From assembly GCA_030248295.1 (NCBI GenBank), contig JASANH010001455.1, positions 62,001-126,000 on the forward strand: a stretch of DNA of 64,000 nt. The letters are read 5' to 3'. Under the pieces are notes generated by a model. That model saw nothing but the letters and a program-made list of their open reading frames with translations. It made no database searches and was not told the DNA's origin. Positions 37,101-49,262 of this stretch are shown here, piece by piece; position 1 is the stretch's first letter; every line of letters starts with the position of its first letter. The position numbers and the translations under genes are program-made. Source of the DNA: Mesodorylaimus sp. YZB2_4 (Eukaryota > Nematoda > Enoplea > Dorylaimida > Dorylaimidae).

Positions 37101-38638
37101 GCTAGCTGTGAGTTTTGGGGTCTTTATAAAGCTTCAGATAGAAAAAAGACTTTATCTCATATGTAGCGGTAAGCTTGCAGAAATATATTATTATTAGGGC
37201 ATTGAGACCCACAACATTTCACTCACAATCAGTGTACGGCTTGCCGCTTTGGAGCAGACAGCTATGTCAAAAGTACAATGTACTTACTACTTCCAATGGG
37301 AGCCACACCTTATCTGGACACCCGCGACACCAAGATCCTAGCCTAGCCTTGTTGTGACCTTACCTGTGGTCGAACTGGTGTCTTGTACTGCTCTCCTTGC
37401 CTGTCCATTTTATCTGCAAGGGTCCTTATTATAACAGATTTGTTGCTATGCCACTTTGGCTTACCTCTCTCATTGTCCTGCACGTGTCCAGTGCTCTCCT
37501 TATTGCTAGCTTGCTGATCGTGTTCACGATCGTAGTATGGTCGACCACACGCGGTGCACTGGGTGCCAACCTGGCCATTGGCTGCGCTATGATAGGTGAT
37601 TGACGGGTGAGCCTCCACGTCCGATTGAGCGTCTTTTGTCGGGGGGCCTACAATATAATTGGTGGATGAATTCAGAATTTGTCCACGTTAATACCACATT
37701 TGGCAGTTGCCCCACATTTTACGAGCCTGCTTCTGCTCGTAAAATAAGCCAGTAGCAATTCATGTAGAGCACATATGGGTACATGAAAGAGTACTCGTAC
37801 CAGTGCATCTATCGACGACCCGCATCTGCCTTCGTTAGCATTCCTATCCTAACTGTACAAATAGACAGATCTAAGTGACCTAGCTGGTGGCACTTTGAAA
37901 AACAGCATTCGCATTGCACCAGTTTATCCAGCAGTTATGAGGACAATGCCAACAAAGGCAAAACAAAGTTTAGAAGTGGAACAAAGATTTTGAACACCTG
38001 TCGTACTTTTGAAATGATTGCCTCCCTCTGACACGCTCAACATTCAAAAACGCCCTTTTGTAATTTCAAAATTTTCAACATTGGACGTGTTTTCAATTTT
38101 GGGCCAAGCGAAAAGGACAGCCGATTTGAAAATTCTATGGCGTCCATACACCGAGTCCAGTGAGGCGTCCTTGAACATCGTTTCCTGGCCAGGACTGTTT
38201 TGAGTAGTTGTCATACACGACCATGGCATTATGGTACACATGGCACAAACTGGTGGTAAAATGTGAATACACAAACGGAAGGCTATCATGGAAAAGGTGT
38301 CAACTTGAAGTGCCCAAATGGACAAACACACCAAAATGAGTACACAGCGGGAAGTACACATCCCTGATGAGGGTCGTAAAAATATTCATAGTAGCTAACT
38401 TCTGCCCCCCTTATTAGTATGACCCAATACACTTACCTTTAACTCGACTGCCTCTAACGTATAGGACACCAAAAAATAGGGCTGCCAATAAGGCCACCGT
38501 TCCTAAGATCGTGCCAAATACGACTCCAGCCAATTGGCCACCGCCCAGGCAATAGGTGGTGGCTTGCACCCCGTCCATTAGTGCAATGACGCATATCACC
38601 AACGACAATCGTCCAATCGATAAAGGTCTGAATGCCAT
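34181..38638 (-). CDS. Membrane-anchored PDZ-domain protein (AHNAK/periaxin-like PDZ)
   Basis: Four phase-consistent exons (minus): 38437-38638, 36792-36946, 36587-36731, 34181-35595; 638 residues. Exon 1 encodes a signal peptide (MAFRPLSIGRLSLVICVIAL...VQA), a very short ectodomain (TTYCLGGGQ) and a membrane span (about 35-58, LAGVVFGTILGTVALLAALF). Exon 2 is basic and Ser-rich. One PDZ domain (about 120-200) is split between exons 3 and 4: GLGFNICGNLRDGIFVKTL, GPAKESGIVHEG|DRIL and FENIVFEDALTIISYASAYP. The carboxylate loop is GLGF. Its second half resembles periaxin/AHNAK PDZ domains (EGD..L....FEN...EDAL). The remaining 430 residues are Ser/Asp/Glu-rich and probably disordered, with a helical segment near the end (EKMQFEKLLYFQRQLAKQHE). 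Seen: splice frames and PDZ. Inferred: type I scaffold at a membrane; partner unknown. Confidence 0.8.
35895..36070 (+). repeat. tRNA-derived SINE, family A variant
   Basis: Plus-strand copy in the PDZ-gene intron: GTGGCCTAGCGGGTTAAGGC (A-box region), CTGCCTCTCACGC (anticodon-like), GGTTCGACTCCC (B-box), then ATTGTCAATTATGTG. The 3' portion from the B-box is shared with about 10025-10070 in the receptor intron. Confidence 0.7.
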
Positions 38639-41626
38639 GACAAAAAGTCGCAGATTCGGGAAATTTCTTTCACAAAGGTGTAAATAATGAACCCATGGCC
38701 AATAAGTTCGTTGCCAAGAGAAAAACTTGTTTCGTCTCTCTTGAACAGCTCGAGCACCGATTTCGAATATAAACGTGGGTCGGCAACGTGCCTGCACGTA
38801 GAGAGCAGGTTACGAGGTGATTATTGGCTCAAAACGCGCCACACACTCAAAGATCTGCATTATACAAAGCCAGCCATCATTGCAATTCCAGCCGGGTTTC
38901 GTTGAACTTTGAAAGCTAAAGGGGGCTTGAGCGAGAGCATTGGTTACATCGATCATACCAAGCTAACCCAACCCAACCCTGCATAGGCATAGGTATTTGA
39001 AAAAAAGCCGCTACAAGTTAGCAGCTGTGCAGAGATTTTTCGAGACGAATTCAATGGCTCGTAGTTGTCGCCAAGGCAGACGGTTTGGAATGCATTTCCG
39101 TCAAGATGTGCGCAAAACATCAGGCCAGATAAGTAGACTGGATTGGTGTCCGTAAAAGGGAGGCTATCAATGTCATCAAAACGGTTGCCGACCGAGATGG
39201 CGATGAAAGATGTTGAGCGCGAGTGACTGGCATGTTCACTCTTGTTTACCATAACCGAGGCGAACGGCAAAGCGACAAGTGGGTAAGGGTCAATGGGCGA
39301 CAGGCGGTCATGGCTACGGGATCATGGACAGTCGGCCATAGACGTGTGTAAAAAATAGTCGAATAGGTGCATGAGAACACTCGGGCACCGCACCTCGTAC
39401 TCACTCACTTACTAGTAGCGAGGTAAGTCGTCGCATTTCCAGCTGTTACGCGGCCATCTTGACACACTCCTTCTCCCGAGCACGCGTGGGAGAGCAAGTT
39501 TTGAAAATAGCTCGTTAGAAATACTGTTGCTCTTACAATTTCATCTTTCCTAGTCGCATCGAGAGCAAACTATTATAAGCCGACCGAAACCAGCCAAAAC
39601 ATAATTTAAACTGGGTATTTTTAAGCCGACTTGTCCACAAAGTTGTGTACACAAATTGAGGAGAGTCTCGTTCTTCATAAATCGCCTTTAAAATATTTCA
39701 TAAAGCACTACGCACCCAATAAACATTCAAATCGGTTATATCTACCAAATTTTTTATGATTTACACATTTTATTTCGCCTCGTTAAAATACCAGGACACG
39801 CAGCAGACGAAATCCAGTCTTCTTTCAAATCCCAAGCCTATTTACCCTGTGCGGATTAGAATGCCCTGGGAATTTTGCCAAACTGACGTCGAAGCAGATC
39901 GTGCAGTGGTCTCAGAGGGAAGTGGAGGGAGGAATCGTGAAGACGCGTTGCGGTGACAGGCTCGATGACCAAACATGGTGTGGACAGATTTGAAAAGGGG
40001 ACCTGGTTGTATGTAAACGAATAATGTCGGTCGATTGAACCAGAACGGTCGGGCCGGAGAAAATGCGATTTCGTGTAAATAAACCTTTCTCTACTTGTCG
40101 ATTGCTTGGCTCGACCGACACGACGACGTGGTCAAGCACACGTCGATAAGGCAATAAAATGGTGGAATCACGGGCTGTCTTGTGTCGAAAAAAAACCAAA
40201 AACGTCGACAAACAATTTTGACGTCAATTTGTCGCATTTTAGACATCGAAGAGGTCGCATTCTAAACTTTGCATACTTTTACGATCTTTGTACGCATTTT
40301 ATTTGCACGAAAACTATTTCAAGTACTCGTTATAAAATAGGATAAATTTCTTTTTTAAATGAAGGATAATTTTTACTTTTGTGTGAAAAATGTGAACTTT
40401 CTCTTTCGCTGTCGTGGTCTCGTTTGGGAGAAAATCTTTATTCATGAACGTCGTGTGTGAAATTATTGAACAATATTATGTCCAAGCACCTATCTAAATT
40501 ATAGACCACAAAATTTCAAAAAAATTTTTTTTAACATTGGCACATCTCTGGCGTGTCTAAATTATAGAAATGTTAGCAGCGAAAAATGACCTGCCTCATG
40601 AAAGCTTGACACAGGATAGCAGTGAAAGGAAAATCAAAGAAAGTCAAGAAAAGCTCGTGAAATTTCACAGAAATATAGAATAGAGCATAGGCTAGCTTCT
40701 CAATCAGCTGCACAAGAAGATGTCGAGCTTATATGAAAGCGTAAAATATAAAAGTGAGAACAAATATTGTGCTATCGACCAATAATTAGCAGGAAAAAAT
40801 TGCTCAGTGCAAAATACATTTCAACAATAACAACATATTTTTTTGCAGACGTCACATTTTTAAGCTTTTTTTTATTGAAGTGCTGCGATCATCGAAGTTT
40901 CTCTCCTTCCAGGAAACGATATCACCGATCGCAGAGCCGATACTTTGCCAGCTGCCTAAAGAAAGAAAAACACAGTGAAAGCAGCAAAAACTGTGTTCAC
41001 ATGTTGTGCAACATGCTCGGCACAATGACTGCTTGACAATCACTTCACCAAGACAGCTTATCTTATCAAATTCATTTGAAAAAGGGGTGCCGAGAAAGGA
41101 GTCGGGCGATGACATTCGCAAAGGTTATTCCATGCATGATTTTGTTTCAAACAATGTGTGAACATTTGTCAAACACGAAAAAAAGACATGGTAAGACGTG
41201 GATTGAAATGTGTTCCTTCGGGCAGCCTTTTTTAAGCACACAAAAGACGTTGGACAAAAAGGCACCACGGAAAGAAAAAAATCGCGAATTCGATTAAGCA
41301 ATTCAAAAAAATTTACTCAATTGCTTGAGTCGAAATGAAAGAAGGGCTTAGTTCACCACGAACGGTTTGTGAGCAAGAAAATAGAAAGCTCGGAGTGGAT
41401 AAAACGTCAAGAAAATATTTTGAATTGATTAACCTGCCAGGACTGGCCATCGTTGGCTACTGCAGTACTGATTTTTTGTCTACGTTTCATGGACGTAAAT
41501 ACAGAATAAGAATCCTAGAAAGGTTATACAACATAATAAAAAATAATCAAAGCGGTCGAAATGAACTCAAAATTTTTTAAATATCTATCACCAATGCCCT
41601 CTTATACCAGTCCTGTATTTTTTCGA
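38639..41626. other. Gene-poor interval between PDZ gene and RGS gene
   Basis: Three kilobases of increasingly AT-rich DNA. The ORFs (for example 38953-39270 minus, 40767-41036 plus, 41335-41580 plus) lack domains and consistent splice context. The left end should hold the PDZ gene promoter and the right end the RGS 3' UTR. Nothing else supported. Confidence 0.4.
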
Positions 41627-44600
41627 TTAGAAAAGTTTAAATCGATCGTAGAAATTCATCACCGCGCCACGATCCAAATGTTCGGGTGAACAACTTTTGC
41701 TAAGGGCGCACTTTACCTTCTTCCGAGCCCCGCTCAACAAATCTTTGTACATGTCGGATCGTATAAATCTCTGGTAGGAATCATTCTTCATAAGGCAGTA
41801 GATGTGTTCCTGAAAGCACCCTCATCACATTCTTCCCTTTTCCATGCCTCCACGAGGTCACTGCACAACATACCGCTGCCTCGTCGAAAGACCAGCGGCC
41901 TGGATTTTCCAAATTCTGGTTCGTAATATCCATCACTTTGCTGTCCACATTGACTGGATAGCCGGCATTTGGTCCGAGAAACTCGCTATATTGGTACGAC
42001 TGGTCAATATTATGGTGAAAGGGGGCTGGCCTGAGGTCTTACTTGTAAATTTCAGTGACGTGAACGGGGACTAATCGACACGATCCACTACGCAATGCTT
42101 GCACTGCTTCCCAAAATCGTAAATTTTCACCCGAGTATTCTTTATCTAAGAATTTTGTGAAACTTTCACGACCCGCTGGATCAGCTAATAATTCATCGAA
42201 TGACAATGCCCATCTTTTGACACGTCGAGAAGATACCTCGCCACTAAACGAAAAAACATTTGAAATATGAGTTGGTGGAGCAATGACTGAGAAATCACCT
42301 GATTATTTCCTGATTCCATAGATCCACTGTATCCGATATCCATGGATTTGATGGCTCGGAAGGGGTCAGAAAAGGATCGAATTCTTGTCTTTGTTCCGAA
42401 TATGTCACGGTGCTGGAACAAAGTTATAATACAGTATAGATAACCTACAGTATGCGAATAGTGACATACAATTCGGCCACTTTCGATGTCTTGAGTGCAT
42501 TTCTGGCAAGTCTTGAGTGGATGAAATGGATCTGAAATGGTTTTTTGTCAATTTAAGTGGTGTGACCAGTTGTCTGTTGCATAATACATAAATTTCTTAG
42601 CTCCCGGCCACCTGACTCAATGAGAATCCGTAGTCAGGGTATACCATTCAAGTGAAAGCGGGGTGAAAGGATTTTTTTGGCCTTCACGTGCTTGAGCAAA
42701 GTCCATTTACCAAGAGCTCATCAGCAGTCAATCTTTGGGAGCACGTTGTGGGGGCATTTCGGACTGGATACTACTTCATGGAGGCGGGTCGCAGGTGCGA
42801 CTCTGTTTCCGTTTCTCCACTTCAAGCACTCAAACAACGGGGTGCGCACCCGAACCTCCTGCGCCCCCTGCCAGAACCACTGCGGTTCAGGGATTTGTCT
42901 CTCCATATGGCTTGGAAGCGAGGCTGATGATAAGCTCGCCCGGGTGTAGAGACTCGACTGACACTCGCTACTCTGCACGGAGACAGCAGCTGGGAGCGTC
43001 ACCCGTCAGGGGTGATGGTTCAGTCATGCACTAGGTCGGAAGACTCGTCTGGCTGCCCTGGGTTTTTTGCGTGGCACAAAAGCTCCACCGGTCACTCCCT
43101 CCAGTAATAGGGACCCAGCCGTACAGTATTACACGGGTTTCACGGTAATGGAGGTCGATTTGCGAACCGTAAACCCTCGCTGACCTTGCACGCCAGGCGG
43201 TGGGTGACTGACCCGGTACCGTCGAGGTGCTCTGAGGGAAGAGACAAGCCAAACGAGGGGATCGTCTCAGCTGTCGAACATCGGCAGGACTCACCCCACC
43301 CGCCAATCTCCGTGGAAGCTGGTATCTGGCAGCAGAAGCCATCGCGTAGAGGTGCCCCAGTGGAGACGCACAGAGGGCCGCTGCTGTGTGTGCCGGTCCC
43401 CGCAGAGCTGCTTACGATTAGAGGCTCAAAAAGGGCTGACGGCGGAAGATAAAACCGCATACAGTATGTCATCACATCATATCACGCTATGTTGTGAGCC
43501 CCGGTGGCTCAGTTGGCCAAGGCGTTGGTGCCGCATTGCTTGGGCCAGCAACCCTGACTGAGAGGCTGCAGCTCTGTTCTGGCTGAGGACCGTTCTCAGA
43601 GTGGGAGCTGGGCTTCGACGGCGATAGACCGTCCGTCTGGCTGGCTTTGCACACCTGGCTCTGGGCGGCTCAACCCGTTGAGTCAAGTCGCGGACGCTAA
43701 ACGAGAATGAGGAAACTGGTCCTCGAATAGCAGTCGGGAGGACCCTCCCTTCTCGCCCAGTGTCATCCTGGGGCGCTGCTGCTGGCACAGGATGTCGTCG
43801 TGGGGATGCCCTCCCAGTAAAGGCACACAGAGGGAAGCTGCCGTGAGAGCTGGTCAACTCACGGCCTCGCTTATCATATCAAGACTTGCTATTGGTAACT
43901 TGGCCCAACCCACAAACAACCCACGCTATGCTGCACCACTTTATACCCGAGGGCATAGAAAAACAACGCGGCAAGCAGGATTCGAACCTTGTAGCAGTAG
44001 GGCGTGGAAGGAAAATGCCCAACCCACCTCCAAATAGCAAGTAGGCGGCTGCATGGCTCTTGCACCCGCGTGTCTACAAGGTCTATTATCCCCTTTTCTT
44101 GGAGTAACTTACAGTAGATGAAAGAGAAGCGTTGGGCGCCCCAGCCCTAGACCCCAGACGAGGAGGAGGAGCACGTATGAAGGAGCCTTGAAGGTCTATG
44201 CTACGCGTCAGCAAGAGTACCTGGTGGCGTAGGTGATCCGAAGGAGATGTGTACCGCCTTGAACCGGGGCGATTGTACAGAGGCGACGAGGATTGCTTGC
44301 TATGCTGTCGATTGCTCCTGCTAAGCTTCCTGAAGTCAACTTCTGTCGTATTTACGGAACCAGGCTAAAAGCAAGGTCATAGCTTTGATTTCTACTCTTA
44401 CAGCTTCGTTCATTGGCTTACCACTGGGCGATGGACGTCCCAGAACGCTCTTTCCTGACTATCCAATATTTGCCTTTCTTGTCGGTCTCGTTTCTTATCA
44501 ACTCTATAAAACGACTGCAAACCTTATCAGTGCAAGGCTCGAAGGGTCCTCGTACTTGTACTGAGCTTCAGCCTGCATGAAAATGAATTCCCATTTTCGG

Positions 44601-45163
44601 CTAAACATTTTCTGCAGCTTTGCTAAATTCTCCGCTTCGAAATCCTCCAATTCCAAATGCGCTTTATTCTGCATTGTACGCTTGCATAAGTAGACTGCTA
44701 AAAAAGCGGAGTGTGAAGAAAAGATAATGCTATCAGATATTTAGCTTGCCATAATCAGTATTTTCGGGCTCCCAGCAATTCGAGGGCCAAAAATAGGGCG
44801 TCTATAACAGACAATATTAGGAATCATCTCCTGTCGTATGGGCATCTTCCTACCTGAAACCTGTAAAAGGTATTGTCATTTTTCACGGTCAAGACGTGAT
44901 CATCTATTGGGAAGATATAGCCGTGCGAGGCCAGCATATGAGCCAGATGAAGTGCTTCGGCTAGAAATAAACGGGTTAAAGGCACTTGGACAAAAGATGC
45001 CAAAAAAGTGCATACTCAGATCATCAACTGGAATGTTCTTTTGAATCCACTGGATTAAATCGAAACCCGTGAATACACTCGGAATTTTTGAGAGAAAACT
45101 TTTTACAGTGCGAACTGGGACGCCATCATTCTCGTCCAACATGTGATGGATTGTTTCTTCCAT
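41627..45163 (-). CDS. RGS7: R7-family regulator of G-protein signalling (DEP-GGL-RGS)
   Basis: GTPase activator for Galpha-o/i that pairs with Gbeta5 through its GGL domain. Exons (minus): 45016-45163, 44854-44960, 44750-44801, 44556-44697, 44422-44503, 44221-44364, 42470-42531, 42299-42412, 42043-42243, 41874-41985, 41627-41809; 448 residues. The DEP domain (1-85) has [20 protein letters not shown] and [19 protein letters not shown]. The DHEX region has [42 protein letters not shown] and [16 protein letters not shown]. The GGL domain (about 220-275) has LKTSKVAEF and [17 protein letters not shown]. The RGS domain (about 285-405) has [27 protein letters not shown] and [15 protein letters not shown]. 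Exon 3 uses a GC donor. The first listed exon begins with an acceptor followed directly by ATG, so a 5' exon is likely but unseen. RGS6/7/9/11 subtype is not certain; RGS7 fits best. Confidence 0.94.
43088..43880 (+). repeat. Two SINEs (family B and variant) in RGS intron
   Basis: The 1.7 kb intron between RGS exons 6 and 7 holds a family B copy (43088-43425, CTCGCTGACCTTGCACGCC, GCTGCTGTGTGTGCCGG). A second element (about 43490-43880) has a tRNA-like start CCCCGGTGGCTCAGTTGGCC and the tail CACACAGAGGGAAGCTGCCG. The second matches the reverse copy near 1880-2120. Confidence 0.65.
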
Positions 45164-47348
45164 CTGCAAAGAGAATTATGCTAGCACCATTCGTCTGGAG
45201 TTCTTGGTACCAAAAATCCAGTCATCTAATGGTTTATCGGCTGCTAAAGTCATGCCAGAGTTTGACAATGTACAGCTCAGACCTGCAGCCACGTGATTTC
45301 CTAGGTTGCAGTAATCCTGCGACATCGATCGATATTTTGCAGGTTATTTGATTTCTGCGATCCGATTACAGTAATCCTATGCCAAGGATCTATTGCTTTC
45401 AAGCTGCCGATACAGTAATCCTTTGACATTATATCAGCTGTCCGTGGAGGACGTGAGTGGTCGAAAGGGAGAGTGCGTTTTTGATAAGGTCCCTAATCAA
45501 ATATGCGAGCCAATAATAATCATCGCGTAGGTTGTGTAAATTTGCATGGACCCGTTTCTAATCCACCCGGGTTTTCTTTACACTTGAAAACAAAGAAAAA
45601 AAGAAACCTTGCCGCGCTAGGTCTGTGCTTTATTCTTGTTGAAAGGGGCGTTTTATTACAGCTCTCCTATCAGCCACCCAGGGGCCTCTTGTTGTCCGTA
45701 TCAGCGCTGCTGGCTGGAAATTTGTGTTCAACTAGAACCCTGGGAAGGGAGCCTAATACGTCGCGGCACGGATTAGCGTCTTACTGTCTGTCACGCGAGT
45801 ATGAGCAAAGTGGCGAACGTGCTACGAGCTTATTGACGCTAGGCAAGACACAAGTGCCGCAAAGCCGACTCGTTTGGTCGGAGCTCAGAAAATTACCAAT
45901 TCCCTATCCTCCTCGTTTCTATTCGAACCCCTCTACTACATATTGATCGCTCCTTCGCCTCGCCCCTCATGCGCATCCCGACCGAGCCGTGGTGCAGGTC
46001 TAAGCTAACTCCTTCGGACAAGCTCGCGCCAGTATCGAAACTACGAGCACGCTTCATTGCCGACCGGAAACTTGCACTGTGATCAGCAGGGTCTCTATTT
46101 TCTAGGAGGTAGGCAATAAATACGGCCCCTACAATTAATCCAAACAGCCCCATCCGAGTGCCCCCCCCCCAGAATGCCCAGCTCAGCTACGATCCCTCCA
46201 ATTTTCAAGCACTATACGAGTCTCCCAGATGTTCTTCGCATAAAGCAACAGTGCGAGAATGATAAAATTTAGGGAACTTCTGCTGCACGTGCACATAACC
46301 TACCTTGGCATGCACCAAATGATTAGGATGAGGAGGGCGGTCGTCTTGGCCACTACCACCAAAAGCAGTATTACGCAATCGAGGAAATGCCATCACGCGA
46401 GCATGAGCCGATTCAAAGCATCAAATAAGCCACGTATATCAAGCAGGACTCGAGCCTAGAAGAATAGTTCCTTCTTTTATGGAAAGTAATGCCTATGAAT
46501 AAAGCTAAGGCGTTGAGGCGACAGCTGCCGCCCGAACCACCATTCCCTCTTATCCCGCCAAGTCACAAAGAGAATGTGGGCTGGGCGAATAGGTCTGAGG
46601 GTAAAGAAAAAACGAAATTTCATATGGGCGGAAAAATATTAATTTTCTCGTCTGGGCACACTTGTTTGCACCCTTACTATTATGCTATCGACTGGCTACT
46701 ACTCTCCGACGCGTACACTAGTCCGACTCGGCCCAGCAGTAAGACTGATTTGCATTGGATGCTACGGGTCTCGAAACGATTCTGTCTTGCTCCACTTCCA
46801 AGCTAGAGCTAACGAAGAAGCTGCGATCGATGTCCCCCCCCCCCCCCCGCTCAGACTGCCTACGAGGTGACCTAACAGAAACGACGAGTGACAAGTTCAG
46901 GCGAAGCGCTTTCAAACGATAGCAAAGCTTATTTGGGGGGAAAAAGAAACGTTTCTTTGACATTTCTTACAGTTGACACGAGCTCTTTAAAAAGTGTTTT
47001 TTTTCGATGGCAAAGGCCAACATCGATTCGCCCACATTAGACCTGTCCAAGTCACTCAGTCACAAATAATTACAGCTCGTCACGAAACATTTAGAATTTC
47101 GAAAACCAAAATGTTTATTTTCTTGATGTTTACGCAAAAAACCAATCACGAATTGCTGCAGTTAAAATTTAAAATTCGCGCTATTTTGTTGTACAGTGAT
47201 CAAACAAGCAATATTGCGCAGTTGTTGCTGTTGTCCCGCCCAGCCCAGACGAATCGTGGTTTCGTGCGAAAGTTTGTTTTCGAAACGAAACTTGCGTGTA
47301 AACTAGTGAATTAGTGGGAAAAAGAAGGATTTGCAATTACAAAAAGAC
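45164..47348. other. Divergent intergenic region RGS/DGAT1
   Basis: Contains three spaced copies of CAGTAATCCT (about 45311, 45370, 45411) and a run of about 14 C at 46835. An 86-codon minus ORF at 45893-46153 begins with a hydrophobic segment (MGLFGLIVGAVFIAYLL) but has no supporting context. The left end should contain the missing RGS 5' exon and the right end the DGAT1 promoter. Confidence 0.4.
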
Positions 47349-49262
47349 ATGTCTTCGTCGAAATCTGATCAAGTTCGTCAACGAGGCGGTGGTAGCAAAG
47401 CGAATGGGGCTGCATCGTCGGCCACGCCAACCTCATTGAAACCACCTCAATCTCCTTCGGCTGGAAAGCGATCAAACTCAAATGCAGCTGATCACAATCA
47501 AATTTTGATGGAAAATTTAAGTCCCGATAATCCGATCCATATATCCCAAGATTCATTATTAAGCGCATCGTCCGGGTACACAAATTATCGAGGTTTCTTC
47601 AATTTAGCTATAATTCTCTTGGTATTATCGAATGCTCGTGTTGCATTGGAGAATTTGATCAAATACGGGATTCTGATCGATTTCGGATATTGGTTTCAAT
47701 ATATGATTACGGATGCTCATAAATCGCCGGTGGGTATCTTATTGGCTTTGGTGAATGTTTTCATTTTGACGGCATTTGGAATCGAGAAAGCGTTATACCA
47801 TGGTCGAATCAGTACTCATCGTCGCGGGGCTTTGTATCATGGTATTAACCTGACGGCTGTATTGACCGTCCCCGTATTGGTCATATTATTGAAAGAACCG
47901 AATCCGCTCGGTGGTGCTTTTTGTTTGACTTTATATACGATTACATTTCTGAAACTAATTTCCTATGCTCACGTGAATTATTGGTGTCGAGCGGCTCGTG
48001 ATAAACGAGCCCGTCGTGGTCGGAATGTGGTAGAAGAAGATAAGAAACCGGTTTCGGCGCCATCCTCAGCCATAAGAGATAATATCCGATTTATGTCACG
48101 ACCGCGAAGTTTTTCGTCGGGATTCAATTCATTGATTTATCCCGACAATTTGACCGTGTCTAATTTATATTATTTCATGTTGTCACCTACGCTTTGCTAC
48201 GAATTGAATTTCCCGCGATCGCCGAAAGTACGCAAATGGTTCGTGGCTAAACGAATGATTGAAAGTTTCTTCTTGATGCAGGTAAGAGACTAAAGGCCTG
48301 ATTTGAAATTCTTGTCTACCGTAGCTGAGTACAAACATGAAATGCATTCCAGTATATGTCGCGTGCGAAACATGCGAACTCGGGTGATCTCTGCAAAATA
48401 TGTAGGAGTAAGTTTACATTTACTGATAAGCCAATAAACAACTGCCTTGTCTCATCTGGGCCACCTTTGACTTTTCCCTGCTAAATATTTACAAACAGAA
48501 AAGTAAGGCGTGTGGCTATTGCAATGTCCTAGAAACGCCCAAGGCTAACATTTTCGTTTGTTTCGCATGTTTTGGATGAGCTAGGTTTTGCATAAACAAG
48601 AATAGGCCTGCGTCAAAACCGGATTTTGCTGTTTTCTGAAAGATGCCACCTTTTTGTTGCAGGTAATCATCGCCCTGTGTCAACAATGGATCGTACCCTT
48701 GTTAAGAAATTCATTGGAACCGTTTATTGCCATGAATTATTCGCGTATGTTGGAACGTTTATTAAAATTGGCCATCCCGAATCACGTAATTTGGTTAATA
48801 TTCTTTTATTGGCAATTTCATTCGTTAATGAATTTGGTGGCCGAACTGTTACGTTTTGCTGATCGAGAATTTTATCGTGATTGGTGGAATTCGGAGACGA
48901 TCGATTATTTTTGGCGTAATTGGAATATTCCGGTTCATCGTTGGTGCGTTCGTCATTTATATAAACCTTTAGTGAATTCGGGTTATGGACGTATGACGGC
49001 ATCGACTGCTGTCTTTTTCGTATCGGCTTTTTTCCACGAGTATTTGATTAGCGTGCCGTTGCACTTGTTCCGTTTGTGGGCATTCACGGGGATGTTCGCT
49101 CAAGTGCCCCTGAATATGATTACGTCGCGGTGGGCCAATGGAAGGCTTGGCAACGTGGTCGTCTGGTTGTCGTTGATCGTAGGTCAACCATTGTGTATTC
49201 TGATGTATGTCCATGACTGGTATGTGACACACCATATGCCTATGACCGAGCGGGTCCAGTGA
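47349..49262 (+). CDS. DGAT1: Diacylglycerol O-acyltransferase 1 (MBOAT)
   Basis: ER enzyme that makes triacylglycerol from diacylglycerol and acyl-CoA. Two exons: 47349-48281 and 48663-49262, phase 0 (ATG CAG|GTAAGA...TTGCAG|GTA ATC), 510 residues (human 488). The start is the ATG of MSSSKSDQ; the upstream in-frame codon run has no ATG. A disordered N-terminus (about 1-75) precedes multiple membrane spans. Family motifs: [61 protein letters not shown] and the acyl-CoA/DAG motif FYRDWWN (about 381-387). The catalytic His is in [12 protein letters not shown] (His about 436). NMITSRW follows and the C-terminus ends after [11 protein letters not shown]. Nothing suggests inactivation. Confidence 0.97.

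Noticed and set aside
37397-37603. Hydrophobic plus ORF inside the PDZ-gene intron
   Set aside because: Short, no domain, and antisense to a gene intron; hydrophobicity alone is not enough.
45270-45430. CRISPR-like spaced repeats
   Set aside because: Only three 10-base motifs with unequal spacing in a eukaryotic genome.
45893-46153. 86-codon minus ORF with hydrophobic N-terminus (MGLFGLIVGAVFIAYLL)
   Set aside because: Could be a small membrane protein, but there is no homology, splice or promoter support, and the following residues look random.
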